Below are positions 41,248-48,516 of a stretch of DNA of 64,000 bases, in pieces (positions within the stretch are counted from its first letter, which is position 1; each line of letters begins with the position of its first letter). The DNA lies in NCBI GenBank assembly GCA_036392375.1, contig DASVYC010000120.1:17170-81169 (forward strand), read 5' to 3'. The position numbers were made by a program, and so were the translations under genes. The stretch is from JAFEBO01 sp036392375. Lineage in GTDB: Bacteria; Planctomycetota; Phycisphaerae; Phycisphaerales; UBA1924. The notes below the pieces were generated by a model. The model had not been told where the DNA came from, ran no database searches, and saw only the letters and a list, made by a program, of their open reading frames with translations.

Positions 41248-42408
41248 CCCATTCCACTTCCGCACCGGGGCACCGGTGTAGAGGCTGAGCGGGCGGATGA
41301 TGCGGTTGTTGGCGTGCTGCTCGATGACGTGGGCGCACCAGCCGCTCATGCGGGCGGCGACGAAGATGGGGGTGTACTGCGGGACGGGGATGCCCATGAC
41401 GAAGTACGTCATGCCGCAGGGGAAGTCCACGTTGGGGTGGATGTTCTTGTCGCGGAGCATGATGCGCTGGACCTCGTCGCCGATCTCGAACCACTTGAGC
41501 TGGCTGGGGCCCTGCTTGGCGGCGATGGCGCGACCGAGCTTGCCGAGGATGGGAGCGCGGTGGTCGCCGTTCTTGTAGACGCGGTGGCCGAAGCCCATGA
41601 GCTTGCGCTTCTCGGCGTAGGCCTTCTTCATGAAGTCCTCGATCGAGCCCTTGCCGCTCTCGATGAAGGTGCGGATCTCCTTGAGCATCTCCATCGCGGC
41701 TTCGTTGGCGCCGCCGTGGAGCGGGCCCTTCAGCGCGGCAATGCCGCCGGTGACGGCACCGTGCATGTCGCTGAGCGTGCCGGCGATGCAGCGGCTGGTG
41801 AAGGTGCTGGCGTTGAAGTCGTGCTCGGCGTAGAGGATGAGCGAGACGTCGATGCAGCGGGCGTACTCGGCGGGCGGCTTGGCACCGGTCATCATGTAGA
41901 GCAGGTTGGCGGCGTGGTCGAGGCTGGGGTCGCCGCCGGTTTCCTGGCCGACGATGGGCTTGGCGTCGATGATGTTCTGCATGTGCCCGATGATGGTCGG
42001 GGTCTTGGCGAGCAGGCGTTTGGCCTTGCGGAGATTGGCGGCCGCGGAGTTGTCCTGGCAGTCAGGGTCGAGGTGGCCGAGGATGGAGACGGCGGTGCGG
42101 AGCACGTCCATGGGCACGGCGTGGCCGGTCTTCAGCCACGGGCTGGCGGACTTGAGGAAGTCCACGATGGGCGCTGGCAGGGCGCGCTCGGCGACGAGTT
42201 CGCTCTTGAAGGCCTTGAGCTCGGTGGCGTTGGGCTTGTGGCCGACGAGCAGGACGTGGGCGACTTCTTCGAAGGTGGCGTGCTCGGAGAGATCGTGGAT
42301 CTCGTAGCCGCGGTAGAACAGGCCGCCCTGCTCGATGGAGCAGATGCTGGTTTCACCGGCGATGACGCCCTCGAGGCCCTTGGCGAACGCTTCGGAAGAT
42401 GTGGACAT
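41245..42408 (-). CDS. Citrate synthase / 2-methylcitrate synthase
   Basis: 387 residues, short citrate synthase type. Begins KGLEGVIAGETSICSIE, typical of bifunctional citrate/2-methylcitrate synthases (PrpC or CitZ-like). Catalytic residues: His in LKGPLHGGANEAAMEML, His in MGFGHRVYKNGDHRAPI, Asp in VDFPCGMTYFVMGIP. With prpB across the way it may be the methylcitrate-cycle enzyme, or the only citrate synthase; sequence alone does not settle it. A hairpin stands just before the start codon. Confidence 0.92.
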   Translation of the reverse strand: MSTSSEAFAKGLEGVIAGETSICSIEQGGLFYRGYEIHDLSEHATFEEVAHVLLVGHKPNATELKAFKSELVAERALPAPIVDFLKSASPWLKTGHAVPMDVLRTAVSILGHLDPDCQDNSAAANLRKAKRLLAKTPTIIGHMQNIIDAKPIVGQETGGDPSLDHAANLLYMMTGAKPPAEYARCIDVSLILYAEHDFNASTFTSRCIAGTLSDMHGAVTGGIAALKGPLHGGANEAAMEMLKEIRTFIESGKGSIEDFMKKAYAEKRKLMGFGHRVYKNGDHRAPILGKLGRAIAAKQGPSQLKWFEIGDEVQRIMLRDKNIHPNVDFPCGMTYFVMGIPVPQYTPIFVAARMSGWCAHVIEQHANNRIIRPLSLYTGAPVRKWNG

Positions 42409-42413
42409 GCGAG

Positions 42414-42431
42414 CCCTTTCGTTAGAAAGGG
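42414..42431 (-). promoter_or_regulatory. Hairpin overlapping the citrate synthase ribosome-binding site
   Basis: Perfect 7-bp stem CCCTTTC/GAAAGGG with a 4-base loop. On the mRNA the GAAAGGG arm is the only purine-rich site before the ATG at 42408 and is 5 bases from it, so the stem could block ribosome binding. It may also stop transcription from the upstream TPR gene, though no T-run follows. Confidence 0.4.
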
Positions 42432-42463
42432 AGCATAGGGGAACCTGGGGCGATTCGGCGGGC

Positions 42464-43543
42464 TCAGCGGTACCGGTTGATCAGGTCGATGACCTGGTTC
42501 TGCCGCGGGTCGAGCTGGACGCTGAGGCGCAGGTGCTTGAGGCTCTCGGTGCGGAACTCGTCGTTGGCGCGCTTGGCGAACTCGTACTCGTTGAGCAGGC
42601 AGACGCCGATACCGGTGTGGCCGGGGGCGTAGTTGGGGTCGATCTCGACCGAGGTACGGAAGGCCTTGAGGGCCTCGTCGAAGCGGCCGAGGCGGAAGTG
42701 GGCGAAGCCGGTGCGTTCGTACGCGGCGGCCGAGGGCTGGATGCGGATCACCTGGTTCAAGGTGTTCAGCATCTCGTCGAAGCGCCCGATCTTGCCTAGG
42801 CTGTTGGCGAGGTTCAAGAGCAGCGGCGGGGAGAGCTCGACGAGTTCGAGCGCCTGGCGGTATTCGTTGACCGCGTCCTGATGGCGGTTGAGCGTGCTGT
42901 AGATGGAACCGAGGTTGGCGTGGGCCGGGCCGCTCTTGGGGTTGATCTGCACGGAGCGTTGCGCGAAGGGCAGCGCGCTGCTGGCCTCGCCGAGCTGGAG
43001 ATAGGCGGTGGCGACGTTGAGGTTGGCTTCGAAGTCGCTGGGGTTGATCTCGAGGGCCTTGATGTACGCCTTCACCGCCTCGTGGAGGCGGTTCAGAAGC
43101 TGGAGCATGAGGCCCTGCTTGTAGCGGGGCTCGAAATCCTGGGGCATCAGGTCCGCAGCTTGGCCGAAGCGCACGGCGGCGGACTCGTAATCGCCCTGCT
43201 CGCGGTAAATCTCCGCGGCGCCCATGTAGGCGCTGGGCAGGCTCGGGTTGTTCTCGATCGCACGCTCGAACTCGACCAGCGCGGGACGCTTCATGCCTTG
43301 TGCGAGCAGTTTCTGAGCGCGGTCAAGGGCTTGGTCGGCGACGGTCTGCTTGGTGCGGGGTGCGTCGGGGACATCGTTGACCGCGCGGCCGGAGTCGTTG
43401 CCCGCGGACGTGGAGCGGCCGCCGCCGCCGGTGCAGCCCGACAGCAGTGAGCCGGCGAGCAGTGAACCGGCCAGGATCGTGCCGACGCCGAAATGGCCGC
43501 GGGCGGAGAAGAGTTGAAGAGCGGTGCGGGTCTTGGTAGTCAT
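42464..43543 (-). CDS. TPR-repeat lipoprotein
   Basis: 359 residues from MTTKTRTALQLFSARGHFGV at 43543, after an AAGGAAG site. Lipobox LLAGSLLSGC at about residue 37. About eight TPR units follow (for example ALVEFERAIENNPSLPSAYM, AVKAYIKALEINPSDFEANL, ALKAFRTSVEIDPNYAPGHT). Likely a protein-assembly platform at the cell envelope, similar in kind to PilW/BamD-type TPR proteins; partner unknown. Confidence 0.88.
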   Translation of the reverse strand: MTTKTRTALQLFSARGHFGVGTILAGSLLAGSLLSGCTGGGGRSTSAGNDSGRAVNDVPDAPRTKQTVADQALDRAQKLLAQGMKRPALVEFERAIENNPSLPSAYMGAAEIYREQGDYESAAVRFGQAADLMPQDFEPRYKQGLMLQLLNRLHEAVKAYIKALEINPSDFEANLNVATAYLQLGEASSALPFAQRSVQINPKSGPAHANLGSIYSTLNRHQDAVNEYRQALELVELSPPLLLNLANSLGKIGRFDEMLNTLNQVIRIQPSAAAYERTGFAHFRLGRFDEALKAFRTSVEIDPNYAPGHTGIGVCLLNEYEFAKRANDEFRTESLKHLRLSVQLDPRQNQVIDLINRYR

Positions 43544-43563
43544 GACTTCCTTGGATCGGCTGT

Positions 43564-44712
43564 TTACCGGGGCCTTCTGGACCGCGACTTTTCGGACTTT
43601 GTTTGATTTTTCGCTTTGACGGGCGACCCGGTGGTGCGTGCCGGTGGCTTCGGCCCGGCTTTGGTGCGGGCGGAGGTGTTGGGCGTCGGGGGTTTCTGGG
43701 CAGCGGCAGCCTTGTTTGCGGGGACGGCTTTCTTGGCGGGCCGTGCTTCGTTGCGGGGGCGGGTGCGGGCAGGGCTGGAAGCGGGTACGGGGGGTGCGAG
43801 AGCGGACGAGCCGTCGATGAGCGAGCGGAGCATGTAGAGGTTGATGGCGTCCCAGGAGCGGCCGCTGGGGTCGTCGCCCTTGGGGGTTTCGAGGAGCTTG
43901 GGTACGCCGCGGAGGCGGGGGTGGTTCACGATCGCCGCGAAACCGCAATCGAAGAGGGCCGCAGGGACGGGTTCGGCGTGGGAGCCGCCGATGGTCCCGC
44001 GGCCGATGTGGTCGTGGCGGTCGAGGTGCGAGCCGCATGGGCCCTTGGAGTCGTTGATGTGGAATGCCTTGAGATGGTCGAGGCCGCAGATCTCGTTGAA
44101 GCGATCAAGGGCGGCGTTGGCGCTGGCGCGGGTGCGCATGTCGTACCCGGCGGCGTGCATGTGGCAGGTGTCGAGGCAGAAGCCGACGCGCTGTGGCTCG
44201 CCGGTGAGCTCGATGGCCCGGGCGCGGAGGGCGGCGAGCTCTTCGAATGTGCCGCCGAGCTGGGAGCCGGCGCCGACCGTGCCCTCGAGGCACAGCACGG
44301 TGCGCATGCCCTTGGTGCGAGAGAGCAGCTGCTGATAGCCCTTTGCGACGCGCTCGATGCCTTGCTCGCGCGAGGACGTGGTGTACGCGCCGGGATGATG
44401 CACGAGGAACGGGATTGAGAGCGCCTCGCAGCGCTCGATCTCGATGGTCATGAGATCGACGCTTTTGTTCCAGAGCGTGTCGTCGGGTGCGGCGAGGTTG
44501 GAGAGATACCCCGCGTGGCTCACGACGCGATCGGACCAGCCGAGACGCGTGAGCTCCGCGAGCCACTCACGGACCATCGCGTCATCGAGCGGCTTGGTGT
44601 GCCATTGCTGCTGGTTCTTGGTAAAGACCTGCACGGTGTCCATGCCGAGGCTCACCGCTTCGGTGAGCGCATGGACCATGGAGCCGGAGATCGAGAGATG
44701 GGAACCGAACAT
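43564..44712 (-). CDS. nfo: Endonuclease IV (AP endonuclease) with basic C-terminal tail
   Basis: 382 residues. Cleaves DNA at abasic sites. Core (residues 1-285) has the trinuclear zinc motifs: GSHLSISG, FLVHHPGAYT, LEGTVGAGSQLG, CLDTCHMHAAGYD, HINDSKGPCGSHLDRHDHIG. The remaining 95 residues are a Lys/Ala/Pro/Arg tail (PAKKAVPANKAAAAQKPP and similar) absent from E. coli Nfo (285 aa); it may bind DNA. Precedes the TPR gene by 20 bases. Confidence 0.95.
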   Translation of the reverse strand: MFGSHLSISGSMVHALTEAVSLGMDTVQVFTKNQQQWHTKPLDDAMVREWLAELTRLGWSDRVVSHAGYLSNLAAPDDTLWNKSVDLMTIEIERCEALSIPFLVHHPGAYTTSSREQGIERVAKGYQQLLSRTKGMRTVLCLEGTVGAGSQLGGTFEELAALRARAIELTGEPQRVGFCLDTCHMHAAGYDMRTRASANAALDRFNEICGLDHLKAFHINDSKGPCGSHLDRHDHIGRGTIGGSHAEPVPAALFDCGFAAIVNHPRLRGVPKLLETPKGDDPSGRSWDAINLYMLRSLIDGSSALAPPVPASSPARTRPRNEARPAKKAVPANKAAAAQKPPTPNTSARTKAGPKPPARTTGSPVKAKNQTKSEKSRSRRPR

Positions 44713-44764
44713 GGCGGAGCCTTCGAGAGGGGGACAAGGCTACGCAGGAGACAGGGGAGCTGTA

Positions 44765-44790
44765 GGGGCAGTGGGGCAGTGGGGGCAAGG
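44765..44790. repeat. Tandem GTGGGGCA words
   Basis: About three octamers of the same word as at 894-932 and 53085-53217, between endonuclease IV and the repeat protein. Confidence 0.6.
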
Positions 44791-44809
44791 AAAGGCAACA
44801 CTCGCCGCA

Positions 44810-46291
44810 TTACGGCTCCGTAATTGCGTGGACTTTTCCGGCTTGGAGGTTCTCGACCGTCTGCTTTTTGCCCGATGGCCAGGTGATCTCCACGCGTGCG
44901 GCCGTGGCGGCGTCTCCGAGGCCAAAGTGCTGCTTCAGGTCGCCCTGGCTGCGGAAGCCGTTGCCGGCGTCCACCTCGCGGGTTTGAGTGATCTCATTCC
45001 CCTTGATGACGGCGGTAAGCCGAACGCGTGCGCCGATGGCGGCGCGGTTCGAAGTCGTGCCGCGGAGGTCGAGCTTGATCCAGTATCCGGTGCCGGGAGT
45101 GTCGTTGTGCAGCAGATGGGTGATCTCGCCGGAGCCCGGTTGGAGGGGCCACTGCCCGATCAGGAGATCGATGCGACCGTCGTTGTCGTAATCGGCGAGC
45201 GCGGAGCTGCTGGAGTAGTACACCTGATCGGTGAATCCGGGTACTTTGATTCTTCGGAACGTGGCGTCGGCGCTGTTCATGTACACCGACGATCCCGCGC
45301 CCCAGTTTGGCACGACGCAGTCGATGAAGCCGTCGTTGTCGAGGTCGGCCCACTGCACGCGGCTGGAGTTCGTCGAGACAAGGTGCGCGGTGCCGAGGGG
45401 CGCACGCTCGAAGCCCGAGCCGGTGTTGCGCAGCAGCCACGCGGTGCCGCCGCCAGCGCTGGCGAGCGACAGGTCCATGCGGCCGTCGTTGTTGTAATCG
45501 ACCCACGAGATGCCGACCGCGGGGAAAGGGTTGGAATCCAGCACCGGCAGCGGCACGGGCACGAGGTTTGTGCCGCCGGTGTTGCGGTAGAGCACGCCGA
45601 CGGATCGCGACGCCGGGGCGAAGAGGTCGGGACGCCCGTCGTTGTCGTAGTCGCAGAAGTAGGCGCCGCCGGTGGAGGCTTTGCGGTTGACGAACTCGTT
45701 GTCGGTCACGCGCGTGAAGCCGCCCTTGCCGTCGCCGGTGTAGAGAAACGGCACGTCCGCGGCGGCGTAGGTGTTGTTGCAGAGCAGAAGATCGAGATTG
45801 CCGTCGCTGTTGAGGTCGCACCACGTCGACGAGAACGAGTTTCCCTTATCTGTGTGCGGTGCGGCGTTGGTCAGGATCTCGAACTTGCGTTCTCCCAAGC
45901 CGCGGGCGAGCACGCCGCCGGCCTCGAGTTGGCAGGAGACGAAGCAGTCGAGGATGCCGTCGTTGTCGAAATCGCCCCAGGTGCTGCCGCTGCCATAGGT
46001 GATCGCGTCGGTGAGCGCGTTCTTCTCGTCGAGCGCGAAGCCGCCCTTGCCGTCACCCCAGTACAGGCGGCTGGGCTGGCGCTCGGGTTTCTTGGAGACG
46101 TCGTAACCGGCTGTGACGAGGATGTCGAGGTTGCCGTCGCGGTCGAAGTCGGCCATCGTGACGCCGCCGTTGCTTTTGTGGTCGGAGGTGAGGTGGCCGG
46201 CGTTGACGGGTGAGAAGCGGACGTCCGCGGCGCGGCAAACGATCATCAGTTGGAGCATGAGCGTGACAGGAACAATCGTTTGGGCGCGCAT
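44810..46291 (-). CDS. CRTAC1/UnbV-type secreted FG-GAP repeat protein
   Basis: 493 residues, signal peptide of about 21 residues (LMLQLMIVCRA). Seven or so FG-GAP/VCBS blades with calcium-loop motifs such as DFDRDGNLDILV, DFDNDGILDCFV, DLNSDGNLDLLL and DYDNDGRIDLLI. The C-terminus is an ASPIC/UnbV domain (IGARVRLTAVIKGNEITQTR and VEITWPSGKKQTVENL). Abundant in planctomycetes; believed to be extracellular, role unknown. Confidence 0.93.
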   Translation of the reverse strand: MRAQTIVPVTLMLQLMIVCRAADVRFSPVNAGHLTSDHKSNGGVTMADFDRDGNLDILVTAGYDVSKKPERQPSRLYWGDGKGGFALDEKNALTDAITYGSGSTWGDFDNDGILDCFVSCQLEAGGVLARGLGERKFEILTNAAPHTDKGNSFSSTWCDLNSDGNLDLLLCNNTYAAADVPFLYTGDGKGGFTRVTDNEFVNRKASTGGAYFCDYDNDGRPDLFAPASRSVGVLYRNTGGTNLVPVPLPVLDSNPFPAVGISWVDYNNDGRMDLSLASAGGGTAWLLRNTGSGFERAPLGTAHLVSTNSSRVQWADLDNDGFIDCVVPNWGAGSSVYMNSADATFRRIKVPGFTDQVYYSSSSALADYDNDGRIDLLIGQWPLQPGSGEITHLLHNDTPGTGYWIKLDLRGTTSNRAAIGARVRLTAVIKGNEITQTREVDAGNGFRSQGDLKQHFGLGDAATAARVEITWPSGKKQTVENLQAGKVHAITEP

Positions 46292-46421
46292 GGGTACACT
46301 CCGAGAGTCTGGCTAGTGGCACGACCGAGAGAAGCCGCCTCGGGCTCTTCGGCGATCACGATCCGACCTTCGTTGAACCGGTCGTTGCGTTTCTAGTTTC
46401 GGAATTCGGGGGTCTCGACCT

Positions 46422-47252
46422 ATGTCCAGCAGTCTGCTGCAGAATCGTGTCGGCGTTGTCACGGGGGCCTCCGCCGGCATCGGCGAGGCCATTGCCCGCG
46501 AGCTGGTTGCGCACGGCTGCCCGGTTGTTATCAACGCTCGCCGCCGCGAACGTCTGGAGGCGCTAAGGCGGGAGTTGGGCGATGAGGATGTGGCGATCGC
46601 GCCCGGCGACTGCGCGGACAGCGCGGTGATCGAGACCATGCTCAACACCGCCCGCGACACCTTCGGCGCAACCGGAAAGCCCACTCCGGTTCCGGCCCGC
46701 GACGCGGACCTCGTCGTCATTAACGCCGGCCGTGGCCTGGGCGGCACCGCCATCACCTCCGACGAATCGCAGTGGGACGACATGATCCGCACCAACGTCG
46801 TCGCCGCGTCGCGGATGATCCGCGCCGCGGGCAAGCGGATGCTCGCCATGCAGCCGGACCACGCGATCGGCCCCGACCCGGAGAAGCACGCGTGGCTGAA
46901 GGCGCCGCGCGATATCGTGATCCTCGGCTCGGTGGTGGGGCGGCACGTCTCCCCGTTCTCGAGCTTTTACTCCGCGACCAAGGCCGCGATTCAGACGCTG
47001 GCCGAGGGAACCCGGCGCGAGCTCGGGCCCAAGGGCATCCGCGTGACGCTCATCGAGCCCGCGTTCGTCACGAGCGAGTTCCAGGGCGTGGCGGGCTACA
47101 CGACGGCGTGGTACAACTCGATGGTCGAGAAGTTCGGCCCGATGCTGATGCCGCAGGATATTGCGAGGCTAGTGGCGTTCGTGGTGAGCCAGCCGTCGCA
47201 TGTGCATCTGAGCGATGCGTTGATCCGTCCGACGAGGCAGGAGTATCCGTGA
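46422..47252 (+). CDS. Short-chain dehydrogenase/reductase
   Basis: 276 residues. Rossmann motif VVTGASAGIGEAIARELV, NAG at VVINAGRGLGG, catalytic YSATK preceded by Ser in ILGSVVGRHVSPF. A stretch of about 20 residues (FGATGKPTPVPARDADL) is inserted between strands 3 and 4. Substrate cannot be predicted; divergent from the repeat-protein gene. Confidence 0.92.
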   Translation: MSSSLLQNRVGVVTGASAGIGEAIARELVAHGCPVVINARRRERLEALRRELGDEDVAIAPGDCADSAVIETMLNTARDTFGATGKPTPVPARDADLVVINAGRGLGGTAITSDESQWDDMIRTNVVAASRMIRAAGKRMLAMQPDHAIGPDPEKHAWLKAPRDIVILGSVVGRHVSPFSSFYSATKAAIQTLAEGTRRELGPKGIRVTLIEPAFVTSEFQGVAGYTTAWYNSMVEKFGPMLMPQDIARLVAFVVSQPSHVHLSDALIRPTRQEYP

Positions 47253-47298
47253 GCGTGCGGCGGGGCGATGGTGGTGGGGGTGGCGGGGGCGGGGCCTT

Positions 47299-48336
47299 CT
47301 AGGCCCCGGCGTCCGAGAGCCTGCGGATCATCGACTCCAATCCCTCCACGACCCGCGACATCCGCTCGTAATCCAGCGTCTCCGGCGTGTCCGTCGCCTT
47401 GTGATAGTGCGGATTCCGGAAATTCGCCGTGTCCGCGACCATGAGCGCCGGATATCCGAAACGCCAGAACGAGGCGTGGTCGGAGCGACCGATGTCACGG
47501 ATGATCGACGGCAGCGCGGCTCCCTCGCTCGGGAACGCCGCGGCTTCGCGGAACGCACCGACGCAGCGTTTCACCAGCGCCCGATCATCGAACCGCGACA
47601 CGAATGCGATGAAGTTGCCGGTAGACGGGTACAGCGCAGACAGCGGCGGGGGGTACTTCTGTGAGTTCGGCTCGTCGCTGTAGTAGCCGAGCATCTCCAG
47701 CGACAGCATCGCGACGATCCGGTCGCCCGCGGCCTTGCACTTCTCGGCGTAGATCCAGCTCCCCATCTCGGGCGTGCCTCCGGTGGGGAGTTCTTCGTTC
47801 GGGAAGAGCACGAAACGAATCGTGCGGGCCTGGGGCTTGCCGGTGAAGCGTTTCGCGAGCGCCAGCACGCCGGCGCAGCCGCTGGCGTTGTCGTCGGCGC
47901 CGGGGGATCGCTGCGTGGTGTCGTAGTGGGCACCGATGACGATGATCTCAGACGCCAGCGTGTCGTCAGAGCCGGGCAGCGTTGCTTCGAGATTGGGCGT
48001 GCCAGCGCCCTTGCTCGGGAAGGAGTGGTCCTTCACGTCATAGCCGTACGACTCGAGCTCAGTCTTGAGGTAGAGCACCGCGGCTGCGAGTTCTTTGGGG
48101 TGGTAGATGCTGCGTTTGCCGACCTCGGATGCGAGGTGTGTGACGTGCGTCTTCAGCTCGGCCGCGAGTTGCTTCTGCGGTTCGGTCAAGGCTGGCAGCG
48201 GCCCGCGGTGGCTGACGCCGGGCATGTTGATCATCAGTTGCCAGGCGATGGCGAACGCGGCGAGAGCGAGGATCGCCATGGAAGCGAGGAACGCGCTGAG
48301 GATGCGGAGCCAGCGGCGTTTGCGGGGGGGCTGCAT
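47299..48336 (-). CDS. M28-family zinc aminopeptidase, membrane anchored
   Basis: 345 residues. N-terminal membrane anchor (SAFLASMAILALAAFAIAWQ). Metal motifs: VIGAHYDTTQRSPGADDNAS, the Glu pair in LFPNEELPTGG and the final His in RSDHASFWRFG. Faces the periplasm. The stop codon lies within a GC-rich hairpin (GGGGCC TAGAA GGCCCC) that may terminate this and the convergent SDR gene. Confidence 0.93.
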   Translation of the reverse strand: MQPPRKRRWLRILSAFLASMAILALAAFAIAWQLMINMPGVSHRGPLPALTEPQKQLAAELKTHVTHLASEVGKRSIYHPKELAAAVLYLKTELESYGYDVKDHSFPSKGAGTPNLEATLPGSDDTLASEIIVIGAHYDTTQRSPGADDNASGCAGVLALAKRFTGKPQARTIRFVLFPNEELPTGGTPEMGSWIYAEKCKAAGDRIVAMLSLEMLGYYSDEPNSQKYPPPLSALYPSTGNFIAFVSRFDDRALVKRCVGAFREAAAFPSEGAALPSIIRDIGRSDHASFWRFGYPALMVADTANFRNPHYHKATDTPETLDYERMSRVVEGLESMIRRLSDAGA

Positions 48337-48373
48337 GCGTGCAGCGTAGCGGAAGGGTTCGGGCGTTGACTCT

Positions 48374-48398
48374 GAGCCGCGGGCTTCAGCCCGCGCGG
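48374..48398. repeat. 25-bp palindromic element, copy 2
   Basis: Identical to 9620-9644. Located in the 180-base gap between the M28 peptidase and the metalloprotease; the rest of that gap has no gene. Confidence 0.7.
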
Positions 48399-48516
48399 TT
48401 GAGCGCGAGGGAGAGCGCCGCGCGTTCGGATACCAATCGCCCCTCCCCGGTCTCGCAGAGCCTCGACCACCCCTCCTCGCTTCGCGGGGCGGGGAGGCGC
48501 GTGGGCGCGACTCGGT

